A stretch of DNA of 32,077 bases from Lachnospiraceae bacterium UBA3641. GTDB taxonomy: Bacteria; Bacillota; Clostridia; Lachnospirales; Lachnospiraceae. The stretch covers positions 1 through 32,077 of the forward strand of contig DFKQ01000029.1 of the NCBI GenBank assembly GCA_002373875.1, read 5' to 3'. The position numbers and the translations under genes were made by a program. Positions 16,040 to 24,580 of the stretch are shown here, in pieces (positions within the stretch are counted from its first letter, which is position 1; the number at the start of each line of letters is the position of its first letter). The notes under the pieces were generated by a model. It made no database searches and was not told where the DNA came from. It saw nothing but the letters and a program-made list of their open reading frames with translations.

Positions 16040-17439
16040 AAGCTGATAGGAGCAACAGAAACAGAAAAATAAAGAAATACCGTTCTCCGATAAACATCAA
16101 TCTTGGATTGATCATCTTCGGAGTTATTTTTGTGTATATTGTTGTGGTTGTTGTAAGCTACTTAAAGAGTGAGAGAATAGCGCCCTATGAAGTTACTTTG
16201 GGATCTCTTGCAGTGAACAACACATATAGGGGCGTTATCATCCGGGATGAGACGGTGGTTGAATCGGAGTATTCGGGCTATATCAACTATTATGCCAGAG
16301 AGGGCGAGAAGGTAGCCAACCATGCCATGGTTTATACGGTTGATGAGACCGGCAAGATTAATGAGATGCTGAACAATGATTCGGGTGATTCCGTCATGCT
16401 CAGTAAGGAGGATCTGTCGGAATTGAAGGACGAGATATCATCATTTTCTGCAGGTTTTAATCCCGTCAATTACATGGATACCTATGATTTCAAGTACGCG
16501 ATCGAGGGAACCGTGATGAAGATAGCCAACTATAAGGTCCTTTCGAGCATTGACTCCTTTAAAACAGGTAATTATTCCGATAATGTCAATTTCGGTTACT
16601 CTCCGGGGTCCGGAGTTCTGGTATATTCGGTTGACGGATATGAGGATTATGAACCGGAGGATATGACCAAGGCTCTGTTATATAATGAAGGCTATGAGAA
16701 GAAGCAATTCTCAAGCAATGACCTTGTGGCCTTAGGGGATCCCGTCTATAAGATCATAGGGAACGAGGAGTGGTCTCTTTTAGTGGAGATAGATGAAGCA
16801 AAATGCAAGGAGTTAGAGGAAGAGAGCTATATAAATGTACGTTTTTTGAAAAATAATTATACGTCATGGGCTAAGATTTCCATATTGAGACAGGATGGGA
16901 CCATTTTTCTTAAGCTTGACTTCAACAATTCGATGATTACCTTTGCCACAGACAGGTTTTTGGAGGTTGAGCTTTTATCGAATACGGATCAGGGACTTAA
17001 GATCCCCAATTCTTCGATAGTTGAGAGGATGTTCTACCTTATACCCGAGGATTATCTTACCTTGGGCGATAACGGCAATGAAGAAGGATTCCTGCGCGAG
17101 GCATTCCTTGAAGACGGAACTCCCACCACCGAATTCGTCAAGCCCACAATATATGCCATGTATGACGGAGAATATTACGTTGATGAATCCACCTTTAAGA
17201 TCGGTGATTATATAATAAAGCCTGACAGTGACGAGAAATATCCGATAAGCAAGCAGGGTACTCTTACAGGCGTATATAACATAAACAAAGGCTATGCCGA
17301 CTTTAAACAGATCACGGTCCTGTATCAGAATGAAGAGTATTCGATCGTTAAATCAAATACCAAATACGGCCTGAATGTTTACGATTATATTGTTTTAAAG
17401 GGTGACACGGTTGATGCCGATCAATTTATATATGAATAA
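16021..17439 (+). CDS. HlyD-family-like membrane protein, single-pass with long extracellular domain
   Basis: This 472-residue protein resembles the HlyD / efflux-adaptor-like proteins that precede yggS and sepF in Lachnospiraceae genomes. A basic N-terminus is followed by one membrane segment at about residues 28-47. Next comes an adaptor-like beta domain (VTLGSLAVNNTYRGVIIRDE; a swapped-hairpin-type stretch GYINYYAREGEKVANHAMVY) and a barrel-rich C-terminal half with LGDPVYKIIGNEEW. No ABC exporter partner lies nearby. GTG 16021 is preceded by AAGGGG (16010-16015) at a five-base spacing. A role in the envelope near division or wall genes is plausible but unproven. Confidence 0.75.
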   Translation: MAQGQVKADRSNRNRKIKKYRSPININLGLIIFGVIFVYIVVVVVSYLKSERIAPYEVTLGSLAVNNTYRGVIIRDETVVESEYSGYINYYAREGEKVANHAMVYTVDETGKINEMLNNDSGDSVMLSKEDLSELKDEISSFSAGFNPVNYMDTYDFKYAIEGTVMKIANYKVLSSIDSFKTGNYSDNVNFGYSPGSGVLVYSVDGYEDYEPEDMTKALLYNEGYEKKQFSSNDLVALGDPVYKIIGNEEWSLLVEIDEAKCKELEEESYINVRFLKNNYTSWAKISILRQDGTIFLKLDFNNSMITFATDRFLEVELLSNTDQGLKIPNSSIVERMFYLIPEDYLTLGDNGNEEGFLREAFLEDGTPTTEFVKPTIYAMYDGEYYVDESTFKIGDYIIKPDSDEKYPISKQGTLTGVYNINKGYADFKQITVLYQNEEYSIVKSNTKYGLNVYDYIVLKGDTVDADQFIYE

Positions 17440-17489
17440 GGGCGCTGACTTGTCATTTAAAAAAGTGCAGATTCTTAAAGGAGTACAAA

Positions 17490-18182
17490 ATGAGTTTAAA
17501 AGACAATCTTGATGAAGTGGTATCCAATATAAATTCCGCGATAAGCAAGGCGGGACGCAGGCCTGAGGATGTTACACTTATTGCCGTGTCAAAGACCAAG
17601 CCCGTTTCAATGATACAGGAGATTTATGATCTGGGAGTACGTGATTTCGGCGAGAACAGGGTACAGGAGATACTGGAAAAATACGACCGGCTCCCCTCTG
17701 ACATAAACTGGCACCTGATAGGCCATCTGCAGACCAACAAGGTAAAATACATAATCGACAAGGTGTGTCTTATCCATAGCGTGGATTCATATAAGCTGGC
17801 CGCTGAAATAAGCAAAGAAGCCCTTAAGCATTCCCGCACCATGGATATCCTTATAGAAGTCAATGTGGCCGGGGAAGAATCCAAGTTCGGAGTAAGACCG
17901 GATGATCTGGAAGAACTTGTAAGAAGCATAGCAAAATTACCGGGAATATGTATAAAGGGGCTTATGACGGTGGCACCATATGTTGTGGATCCTGAAGAAA
18001 ATCGAGGGATTTTTGTCAAAATGAAGCAATTTGCTGTTGACATAAGTAAGAAAAGCATAGATAATGTATCTATGGATTATATTTCGATGGGTATGTCCGG
18101 TGATTACACCGTGGCTGTAGAAGAAGGGTCTACAATGGTACGTGTCGGAACATCCATATTTGGTGAGAGGAACTATAAATAA
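17490..18182 (+). CDS. PLP homeostasis protein of the YggS/YlmE family
   Basis: YggS-type proteins bind pyridoxal phosphate on a lysine in a TIM barrel and buffer cellular PLP; they show no clear catalytic activity. The 230-residue product has the PLP lysine K35 in IAVSKTKP, then FGENRVQE, WHLIGHLQTNK, IEVNVAGEESKFG and the final SMGMSGDYTVAVEEGSTMVRVG phosphate-binding segment. The start ATG 17490 follows AAAGGAG. It is paired with sepF, as ylmE is with ylmF (sepF) in Bacillus. Confidence 0.96.
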   Translation: MSLKDNLDEVVSNINSAISKAGRRPEDVTLIAVSKTKPVSMIQEIYDLGVRDFGENRVQEILEKYDRLPSDINWHLIGHLQTNKVKYIIDKVCLIHSVDSYKLAAEISKEALKHSRTMDILIEVNVAGEESKFGVRPDDLEELVRSIAKLPGICIKGLMTVAPYVVDPEENRGIFVKMKQFAVDISKKSIDNVSMDYISMGMSGDYTVAVEEGSTMVRVGTSIFGERNYK

Positions 18183-18207
18183 GAAGTAAATAAGGAGAGT
18201 GGGAAAA

Positions 18208-18735
18208 ATGGCATTTTTTGACAATGTTCTCAAGTCACTGAAGTATAATGACGAAGACTATGATGACGATGAGTACTTCGACGAGGAAGACGAGTACGAA
18301 GAAGCACCCCGTCAGCGCAGGTCTATTAAGACAGCAACCATAGAAGATGAGGATGACGGCAGGGGTATCGGAAGGTCGTCAGGCAAGGTAACTTCGATAG
18401 GAGGACGTTCTTCCGCCGTGAAGAATGCAAGGCCGAGCGGCAATGTGAATGAGGTATGTGTGATCAAGCCTACAACCGTTGAGGATTCAAGGGAGATAAC
18501 CGATACGCTTTTATCCAACAGGACGGTGGTACTCAATGTTGAAGGTCTTGATATGGATGTCGCTCAGCGTATCATTGATTTTACCTCAGGTGCAACATAT
18601 GCTGTCGGAGGCAATCTTCAGAAGATTTCCCATTATATTTTCATAATCACACCGAGAAATGTGGATATTTCCGGTGATTTTCAGGAGATTTTATCCGGAG
18701 CCTTTGATGTACCGGCGCTTAATACCAAGTATTGA
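18208..18735 (+). CDS. sepF: Cell division protein SepF
   Basis: SepF tethers FtsZ to the membrane and aligns filaments in Gram-positive bacteria. ATG 18208 is chosen over GTG 18199 because AAGGAGA (18192-18198) touches the GTG but is well placed for the ATG. The 175-residue product begins with the membrane-binding helix MAFFDNVLKSLK. A strongly acidic linker follows (residues about 14-35), then a Ser/Arg/Gly-rich linker and the SepF core domain from about residue 85 (VCVIKPTTVEDSREI, VVLNVEGLD, AQRIIDFTSGATYAVGG). It is encoded with yggS and is followed by a hairpin terminator. Confidence 0.96.
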   Translation: MAFFDNVLKSLKYNDEDYDDDEYFDEEDEYEEAPRQRRSIKTATIEDEDDGRGIGRSSGKVTSIGGRSSAVKNARPSGNVNEVCVIKPTTVEDSREITDTLLSNRTVVLNVEGLDMDVAQRIIDFTSGATYAVGGNLQKISHYIFIITPRNVDISGDFQEILSGAFDVPALNTKY

Positions 18736-18759
18736 TCTTGTTTTTTATCTTGAATTCAG

Positions 18760-18798
18760 ACAGGCAACTTTACTGCCATTGGCGGCAAGGTTGCCTGT
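18760..18798 (+). terminator. Long hairpin after sepF
   Basis: ACAGGCAAC (18760-18768) pairs with GTTGCCTGT (18790-18798), and an inner stem ends in CTGCC-ATT-GGCGG. Together they give about 17 pairs with one mismatch and two G-T wobbles. Only a short TTT follows directly. It lies 24 bases after the sepF stop and just before aroB, so it most likely ends or attenuates transcription there. Confidence 0.55.
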
Positions 18799-18816
18799 TT
18801 AGATTGAGAGGTTTTT

Positions 18817-19917
18817 ATGGATGATATCATAACAGTAAACATTAGTAAGAATGATCCCTATGATGTGATCATAAAGAATGATTTTACAGCATTAAGTGAA
18901 TGCATGAAGAAGCTCTTTGACGGGGATAAGAAGCTCTGCATAATAGCCGATGAGAATGTTTCCTCTGTTTACGGAGATGAGCTTGTAAATGAACTGCATA
19001 AGGAATATACACATGTTGACCTTGTTACCTTGAAGCTTGGTGAAGCAAACAAATCACTTGATACAGTTAATAAATGCTATTCATTTCTCGTTAACAACAA
19101 ATATGACCGCAAGGATGTGATAATCGCTCTGGGCGGCGGCATATGCGGGGATCTGGCTGGTTATGTTTCGGCAACCTATATGAGGGGGATCGCCTTTGTC
19201 CAGGTTCCGACGACCCTTTTATCCATGGTGGATTCAAGCAGCGGCGGTAAGACAGGAGTTAACTATGAGTCCTATAAGAACATGATCGGTGCCTTTAAGA
19301 TGCCCTCACTTGTTTATATTAACACTTCCACACTTAAGTCTTTAAATGACAGGGAATATGCATCCGGCATGGCGGAGGTGCTTAAGGCAGGGCTTATAAG
19401 GGACGGACTTTTCTACGAATGGCTCATAAACAACTTCCCGTCAATAAATGACAGGGAAGAAGAGTACGTATCCGAAATGATATACAAGAGTGTCAATATA
19501 AAGAAAATGTATGTTGAAAAGGATCCTTATGAAAAGGGTGACAGGGCAATCCTTAACCTGGGACATACCGTAGGACACGCCCTTGAAAAGTATACTGATT
19601 TTTCTTATTCCCATGGTGAATGTGTAGCACTGGGAACCATATGTGCGGCCTATCTGTCCTATAAAAGGGACAATCTTACGATGGAGGAGTATTACGAGAT
19701 AAGGGATATGTTTGTTCCCTTCGGCCTTCCGATATCCCTTGAAAATATTGATATTGACAGGGTATATGAGTATATGAAGTCCGATAAGAAGAATATATCC
19801 GGCAGGATCAGGTTTATCCTTCTTAAGAAGATAGGAAAGGGATTTGTATGCGAGGACATAACCGGGGATGAACTTAAGGATGCCATAAAACAGATCAATT
19901 TCGATCCGAATGATTGA
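18817..19917 (+). CDS. aroB: 3-dehydroquinate synthase
   Basis: AroB cyclises DAHP to 3-dehydroquinate, the second step of the shikimate pathway, using NAD and a metal ion. The 366-residue product has the NAD-binding ALGGGICGDLAGYVSATYMRG (residues 104-124) and substrate loop DSSSGGKTGVN (139-149). The metal ligands are Glu187 (GMAEVLKAG), His250 (LNLGHTVGHALE) and His266 (YSHGECVALG). ATG 18817 follows GAGAGG. Other shikimate genes are absent from the window, so it is an isolated aro gene placed before lspA. Confidence 0.97.
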   Translation: MDDIITVNISKNDPYDVIIKNDFTALSECMKKLFDGDKKLCIIADENVSSVYGDELVNELHKEYTHVDLVTLKLGEANKSLDTVNKCYSFLVNNKYDRKDVIIALGGGICGDLAGYVSATYMRGIAFVQVPTTLLSMVDSSSGGKTGVNYESYKNMIGAFKMPSLVYINTSTLKSLNDREYASGMAEVLKAGLIRDGLFYEWLINNFPSINDREEEYVSEMIYKSVNIKKMYVEKDPYEKGDRAILNLGHTVGHALEKYTDFSYSHGECVALGTICAAYLSYKRDNLTMEEYYEIRDMFVPFGLPISLENIDIDRVYEYMKSDKKNISGRIRFILLKKIGKGFVCEDITGDELKDAIKQINFDPND

Positions 19918-19923
19918 TTTGTT

Positions 19924-19938
19924 GTTCACTATAGTAAA
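19924..19938. repeat. Partial copy of the TTCACTATA/TATAGTAAA repeat ends
   Basis: GTTCACTATAGTAAA matches the joined outer ends of the palindromic repeats found at 5366-5400 and 6758-6881, but the inner arm sequence is missing. It lies in the 30-base gap between aroB and lspA, just before the lspA ribosome binding site. It is short, so coincidence is possible. Confidence 0.35.
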
Positions 19939-19947
19939 GGAAGCAAA

Positions 19948-20490
19948 ATGAGCAAAAACAGAAACAGATTACTTGTAATTGACATGATCGCAATGGCTGT
20001 ACTTGTAGCCATCGATCAGCTTACCAAGCTGTGGGCAGCACAAAGGCTTAAGGATAATGAAGGTATTGACCTTATAAAGGGGGTTCTTAAGTTCTATTAT
20101 CTTCCTTACGGAAATACCGGAGCTGCCTTCGGTATCCTCTCAGGACACAGGGTCCTGTTTCTGTTTATTGCGATTGTTGTCATAGGTCTTATAATTTTTG
20201 CCCTTCTCAGGATACCTGTAAATAATAAGTACAGGCTTCTCAGGGTTATGCTTGTTCTTATCGCGGCCGGCGGATTGGGTAATATGATAGACAGGTTCCG
20301 CTTAAGCTACGTTATTGATTTTATCTATTTTTATCTTATTGATTTTCCGATTTTCAATGTTGCCGATTGTTACGTGACTGTGGCGACCATAGTTACCGGT
20401 CTTCTTATTTTATTCAGATATAAAGAGGATGATTTTAAGGAGCTGGAGACGGCTTTTAAGAAGAAAGCGACGGATACTGCCAATGAATGA
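19948..20490 (+). CDS. lspA: Lipoprotein signal peptidase
   Basis: LspA cleaves signal peptides of prolipoproteins in the membrane after lipid attachment; the carboxypeptidase at 14421 is a possible substrate. The 180-residue protein has four membrane helices. Family motifs are AIDQLTK (D23), YGNTGAAFG (N56), GGLGNMIDR and the catalytic aspartates D124 (YVIDFIYF) and D140 (FNVADCYV). ATG 19948 follows AAAGGAAG. The end overlaps rluD by eight bases (ATGAATGA). lspA-rluD is a conserved Firmicute pair. Confidence 0.97.
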   Translation: MSKNRNRLLVIDMIAMAVLVAIDQLTKLWAAQRLKDNEGIDLIKGVLKFYYLPYGNTGAAFGILSGHRVLFLFIAIVVIGLIIFALLRIPVNNKYRLLRVMLVLIAAGGLGNMIDRFRLSYVIDFIYFYLIDFPIFNVADCYVTVATIVTGLLILFRYKEDDFKELETAFKKKATDTANE

Positions 20491-21400
20491 ATACAGCTTC
20501 ATGTGCCAGGATGATGTGACTGACTCAAGGATAGACAGGTGCATAGCTGATATGTACGAAGATATGTCAAGGTCCTACATACAGAAGCTTATCAGGGACG
20601 GACTTGTATGCGTTAACGGCAGGATATGTAAGGCAAGCTATAGGGTATCCGAGGGAGACATGATCAGCTTCAGGGCGCCTGATGCCGTTCTTCCCGATAT
20701 TGAACCCGAAGATATACCTCTTGATATCCTGTACGAGGACAGTGATGTACTTGTTGTCAACAAACCCAAGGGTATGGTTGTTCATCCGGCTCCCGGTCAT
20801 TACTCAGGTACTCTTGTTAATGCCTTAATGTACCATTGCAGGGACAATTTATCCGGTATAAACGGCGTCCTGCGGCCCGGTATAGTTCACCGGATAGATA
20901 TGGACACTACGGGGTCCTTACTTGTATGCAAGAATGATAAGGCTCACCTGTCCATAGCAGAACAGCTTAAGAACCATTCAATAAACAGGATTTACACCTG
21001 TATCGTGCATGGCGTTATTAAGGATGATGAGGGCAGGGTGGATGCCCCTATAGGCCGCAGTGAAAAAGACCGGAAGAAAATGGCGGTAAATGTAAAGAAC
21101 GGCAAGAAAGCCATAACCAATTACAAGGTGATCGAACGCTTTGATAAGTTTACCATGGTCAAGTGCAAGCTTGAAACAGGCAGGACCCATCAGATAAGGG
21201 TTCACCTGTCCTCAATCGGATATCCGATAGCAGGAGATGAGTTATACTGTCCCCTGAAGCCGCCATGCAAGCTTAAGGGGCAGGCGCTTCATGCCGGACT
21301 TATCGGATTTATTCATCCCACCACGGGTGAATATATGGAGTTCGTTGCACCCGATCCCGATTATTTTGATAAACTTCTGAAGGTTATCCGCGGCTGTTAG
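20483..21400 (+). CDS. rluD: Pseudouridine synthase, RluA/RluD family
   Basis: Enzymes of this family isomerise specific uridines in 23S rRNA or tRNA. Starting at ATG 20483, inside the lspA end, the 305-residue product has an N-terminal S4 RNA-binding domain (SYIQKLIRDGLVCVNGRICKAS). The catalytic domain has VVNKPKGMVVHPAPGH, the catalytic Asp139 in HRIDMDTTGSLLV (usually HRLDKDTSG), and ETGRTHQIRVH. The ribosome binding site is weak, so translation probably depends on coupling to lspA. The exact target (RluD-like helix 69 sites) is inferred from similarity. Confidence 0.93.
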   Translation: MNEYSFMCQDDVTDSRIDRCIADMYEDMSRSYIQKLIRDGLVCVNGRICKASYRVSEGDMISFRAPDAVLPDIEPEDIPLDILYEDSDVLVVNKPKGMVVHPAPGHYSGTLVNALMYHCRDNLSGINGVLRPGIVHRIDMDTTGSLLVCKNDKAHLSIAEQLKNHSINRIYTCIVHGVIKDDEGRVDAPIGRSEKDRKKMAVNVKNGKKAITNYKVIERFDKFTMVKCKLETGRTHQIRVHLSSIGYPIAGDELYCPLKPPCKLKGQALHAGLIGFIHPTTGEYMEFVAPDPDYFDKLLKVIRGC

Positions 21401-21442
21401 GTGTACCTGAAATGAGATGTCGGATTTAATATTTATGTGCTG

Positions 21443-21471
21443 TTCCGAATAGTTTGCAAATGGTGTATAAT
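21443..21471 (+). promoter_or_regulatory. Possible promoter before the cytidylate kinase-like gene
   Basis: A good -10 box TATAAT (21466-21471) lies 24 bases before the start codon, with a poor -35 match TTCCGA (21443-21448) at 17-base spacing. The short leader just fits the ribosome binding site AAGGAGGG. Confidence 0.35.
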
Positions 21472-21494
21472 ATAAGTAAAAAGGAGGGACAAGT

Positions 21495-22121
21495 ATGGAT
21501 ATGAAAACTGTTATCACGATAGGGCGCCAGAACGGAAGCGGAGGACGTGAGATAGGAGAGAAGCTTGCCGGGGCTCTTAATATAAAGTTTTATGATAAGG
21601 ATCTGTTAAAAAGGGCTGCCAGGGAAAGTGGTATATGTCCCGAGCTTTTTGAGAATAATGACGAAAAGCCCACAAGTTCATTTCTATATAATCTTGTATC
21701 CGATCCGTATTCATTCGGGGTTTCATCACCGTATATCGAAATGCCCTTGAGTCATAAGGTTTTTCTGGCCCAGTTCGATACAATAAAGAAAATAGCAGAG
21801 GAAGGTCCCTGTGTGATCGTCGGAAGATGTGCCGATTATGCGCTTTCTGATTTTGACAACACCCTTAGTGTCTTTATAAGCGCTCCTATGGAAGCCAGAA
21901 TAGAAAGATTAAAGAAACGTCATCCGGAGATAAAAGACGAAGATAAGCTTAAAGATATGATAATCAAGGCCGATAAGAGCAGGGCCAATTACTACAACTA
22001 TTATTCCTCCAAGAAGTGGGGCAGAGCATACACCTATGATCTGTGTATTAACAGCTCGATCCTTGGTATAGACGGAACCGTGGACTTTATCAGGGGATTT
22101 GTGGAAAAACACAACAGCTGA
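21495..22121 (+). CDS. Cytidylate kinase-like family protein
   Basis: This 208-residue protein belongs to the cytidylate kinase-like family, distinct from housekeeping Cmk. The N-terminal nucleotide loop is TIGRQNGSGGREIGEKLA (residues 8-25), followed by FYDKDLL. Then come the NMP-kinase-like VIVGRCADYAL and the lid region ARIERLKKRHPEIKDEDKL with DKSRANYYNYY. The substrate is not certain. ATG 21495 follows a strong AAGGAGGG. It is followed after 13 bases by the AI-2E family gene, so the two are probably co-transcribed. Confidence 0.85.
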   Translation: MDMKTVITIGRQNGSGGREIGEKLAGALNIKFYDKDLLKRAARESGICPELFENNDEKPTSSFLYNLVSDPYSFGVSSPYIEMPLSHKVFLAQFDTIKKIAEEGPCVIVGRCADYALSDFDNTLSVFISAPMEARIERLKKRHPEIKDEDKLKDMIIKADKSRANYYNYYSSKKWGRAYTYDLCINSSILGIDGTVDFIRGFVEKHNS

Positions 22122-22134
22122 TCAGGGGAAACAA

Positions 22135-23496
22135 ATGAAAAAGGTTAACAAAAAATATTTACAAATAGGGCTGATTATCCTGATCATATCCTTAATATGT
22201 ATAATCTTTGATCATTATCTTGATACAAGAAGCTTAAGACACGATTCAAAGACGGATCTCGGAAAGATCATGCTTCCGATATTTGACGGACTTGCACTTG
22301 CGTATTTTCTCAATCCGATCATGAAATTCGTAGAAAATAAGCTTATCGGTCCCCTTTACGATAAGATCAGGTTCAGGGATAAGGATAAGAAGAAAAAGCA
22401 GGTAAGGGGTATCAGCGTTGCCATTACCATAATCTTTTTCCTTCTTATTGTTGCAGGTCTTATCCTGCTTATAGTTCCTCAGCTTCTTGACAGTATCCAG
22501 AGCATTATTACAAGGTTCCCGTCGTACCTGAATTCCTTTAATTCATGGAGCGACCGATTCCTTGTGAGGTATCCGCAGCTTAGGAATCTTCTTGACAATT
22601 ACTGGGAGAATATTACGGATTACGCGTATAAGGAGCTTCTTCCCAAGGCACAGTCACTTTTATCAAGCGTATCTTCAACTGTACTTGGAAGTGTTTTCAA
22701 TATTCTGTCGGTTACATTTAAGTTTATAATCGGAATAATCCTGTCGGTTTATCTTCTTTACAGTAAGGAAACCTATCTGGCACAGAGTAAGAAAATAGTA
22801 TATTCACTTTTTAATGAGGAAAGAGCAAACAACCTTATTAATAATATCAGGTTTGCCAACAGAACCTTTGGCGGATATATTTCGGGTAAGATAGTCGATT
22901 CCATAATAATAGGCTTTTTATGCTTTATAGGTATCACAATATTGAATATGCCTTACGCATTGCTTATTTCCGTTATCGTGGGAGTAACAAACGTTATACC
23001 TTTCTTCGGACCTTATCTGGGAGCCATTCCTTCGGGATTTATCATTCTGATGATCAATCCCGTAAAATGTCTGTGGTTTTTGATATTTATCCTTATACTG
23101 CAGCAGATAGACGGTAATATTATCGGGCCCAAGATACTGGGAGATTCGACAGGCCTGTCAAGCTTCTGGGTAATATTTGCAATAACATTATTCGGAGGTT
23201 TCTTCAAGGTCCTTGGAATGTTCCTGGGTGTTCCGATATTTGCCATAATTTACGCTTCCATTAAAACGTTTGTGGATACCAGGCTGGAACGTAAGAATCT
23301 TCCTTCGAAAACATATTATTATATTGATTCCGATTATCATTCCGACAAAAATGATCCTGAAAACACCGGCAAGACGATCCGATTTGTAAATAAGACCTTT
23401 TCAAATGTTTCAGGTTACGGGAATAATCTGACCGATGCAACCATGGATCTTGAATTTGAAGATGATGAGCCGGAGGATAGTTCAGAAGAACAGTAG
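22135..23496 (+). CDS. AI-2E family transporter-like membrane protein (YtvI/PerM type)
   Basis: The 453-residue product has paired N-terminal membrane helices, a soluble middle segment (about residues 125-190) and five to six further helices. These include LISVIVGVTNVIPFFGPYLGAI and the family end motif GGFFKVLGMFLGVPIFAIIYA, and a charged acidic C-terminal tail follows. Members are called AI-2 exporters, but proven substrates differ (autoinducer-2, Na+/Li+ and others), so the substrate is open. I use ATG 22135 with AGGGGAA upstream rather than an earlier in-frame start inside the preceding gene. Confidence 0.88.
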   Translation: MKKVNKKYLQIGLIILIISLICIIFDHYLDTRSLRHDSKTDLGKIMLPIFDGLALAYFLNPIMKFVENKLIGPLYDKIRFRDKDKKKKQVRGISVAITIIFFLLIVAGLILLIVPQLLDSIQSIITRFPSYLNSFNSWSDRFLVRYPQLRNLLDNYWENITDYAYKELLPKAQSLLSSVSSTVLGSVFNILSVTFKFIIGIILSVYLLYSKETYLAQSKKIVYSLFNEERANNLINNIRFANRTFGGYISGKIVDSIIIGFLCFIGITILNMPYALLISVIVGVTNVIPFFGPYLGAIPSGFIILMINPVKCLWFLIFILILQQIDGNIIGPKILGDSTGLSSFWVIFAITLFGGFFKVLGMFLGVPIFAIIYASIKTFVDTRLERKNLPSKTYYYIDSDYHSDKNDPENTGKTIRFVNKTFSNVSGYGNNLTDATMDLEFEDDEPEDSSEEQ

Positions 23497-23527
23497 TAAA
23501 TAGTGATATGCAACTATTCGCGAAAGA

Positions 23528-23618
23528 CAACTTTAACGAAGTGATGCGCGCCGAAATTCTGTAATTATGTGTTTTCTACAATAACCACCATCAGTGCACA
23601 TCAACTTCGTTAAAGTTG
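23528..23618. repeat. Inverted-repeat element, 91 bp
   Basis: Perfect 15-base arms CAACTTTAACGAAGT (23528-23542) and ACTTCGTTAAAGTTG (23604-23618) enclose about 60 bases. Pairing extends inward imperfectly through TGATGCGCGC and GTGCACATCA. No T-tract follows, so it is not a standard terminator. No gene is inside. The 211-base gap between the AI-2E gene and the TtcA-like gene holds this element, a third copy of the arm, and no clear promoter. Confidence 0.75.
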
Positions 23619-23636
23619 GGAAATAATATATTATGC

Positions 23637-23659
23637 ATCAATCGACTCGTTAAAATTGA
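23637..23659. repeat. Degenerate direct copy of the inverted-repeat arm
   Basis: CATCAATCGACTCGTTAAAATTG resembles the right arm and its flank (CATCAACTTCGTTAAAGTTG, 23599-23618) as a direct repeat shifted by about 40 bases, with a small insertion and few substitutions. This suggests that the element is part of a larger, decaying repeat. Confidence 0.45.
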
Positions 23660-23707
23660 AGTAATTATATTATTAAGGGAATATTTATAATTGAGGGGAA
23701 ATTAATT

Positions 23708-24445
23708 ATGGAATTACAACGTCTCTTAAGCTACGTTCGTAAAGCTGTTGATGATTATCATCTTATCGATGACGGGGACAAAATTGCCGTAGGTATTTCC
23801 GGCGGTAAGGATTCACTTACCCTTTTGTACGCGCTTAATTCTCTTAAGCGATTCTATCCCAATAAATTTGATATATGTGGAGTAACGGTCGATCTGGGCT
23901 TTGGAAATCTCGACCTTGATCCGATACGGTCTCTATGCGATTTTCTGAATGTACAATATACAATTATAAGTACGGACATCGCTAAAATCGTTTTTGAGGA
24001 TCGAAAAGAGACAAATCCCTGTTCTTTATGTGCGAAAATGCGAAAGGGAGCTCTTAATGAAAAAATAAAGGAAATGGGTTGTAATAAGGTTGCTTATGCG
24101 CACCATAAGGATGATGTGGTTGAAACCATGTTATTATCCTTAATATACGAAGGCCGGTTCCATACCTTTGCGCCCAGGACTTATCTTGACCGGATGGACC
24201 TTACGGTCATAAGGCCTTTGTTATATGTTAAGGAAGCTGATGTGATCGGATTTACCAATAAAATGAAGCTTCCCGTATGTAAAAGCCCTTGTCCGGCTGA
24301 CGGGAACACCAAACGGGAATATGTAAAGCAGATGCTTAAAGGGCTGGAACATGAAACACCCGGTACCAGGGAGCGGATGTTTACCGCAATTGTTAATTCG
24401 GGAATGCACGGATGGCCTGAAGTAGTTCCCATTAAAAGAAAATGA
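23708..24445 (+). CDS. TtcA-like PP-loop ATPase (tRNA 2-thiolation family)
   Basis: Proteins of this family adenylate a tRNA base and transfer sulfur; E. coli TtcA thiolates C32. The 245-residue product has the PP-loop SGGKDS (31-36), the cysteine pair C105-S-L-C108 followed by AKMRKG, and AHHKDDVVETMLLSLIYEGR. A later cysteine is present in SPCPADGNTKR (C195, with C191 nearby). Three cysteines in this arrangement suit a 4Fe-4S cluster. ATG 23708 follows GAGGGGAA. Whether it modifies C32 in this lineage or another base is not shown by the sequence. Confidence 0.88.
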   Translation: MELQRLLSYVRKAVDDYHLIDDGDKIAVGISGGKDSLTLLYALNSLKRFYPNKFDICGVTVDLGFGNLDLDPIRSLCDFLNVQYTIISTDIAKIVFEDRKETNPCSLCAKMRKGALNEKIKEMGCNKVAYAHHKDDVVETMLLSLIYEGRFHTFAPRTYLDRMDLTVIRPLLYVKEADVIGFTNKMKLPVCKSPCPADGNTKREYVKQMLKGLEHETPGTRERMFTAIVNSGMHGWPEVVPIKRK

Positions 24446-24496
24446 TATGATCAGATATTGTGAATTATTTAACAATAATAATGCGATTCAAAACAG

Positions 24497-24525
24497 TACA
24501 CATTTTATATAAATGTATGTATAGT
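24497..24525 (+). promoter_or_regulatory. Probable promoter of the tyrosine recombinase
   Basis: TACACA (24497-24502) and TATAGT (24520-24525) are 17 bases apart in an AT-rich 135-base gap. A palindrome, ACATTTTATATAAATGT, fills the spacer. The leader of about 50 bases ends in a purine-rich ribosome binding site. Confidence 0.45.
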
Positions 24526-24580
24526 AAGAATCCCAAACAGCGAAAGTATTAAGCATAAAGAGAAAAAAAAAGAGGAAAAT

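Noticed and set aside
20483..20490. Identical ATGAATGA overlaps at lspA-rluD and yqeK-rsfS
   Set aside because: Short stop/start overlaps of this kind are common in operons. They support translational coupling but are not a special signal.
22118..22130. The 13-mer CTGATCAGGGGAA occurs at both the mutS-mutL (2556-2568) and kinase/AI-2E gene junctions
   Set aside because: It is just a TGA stop followed by a Shine-Dalgarno sequence. The flanks differ, so I see no shared element.
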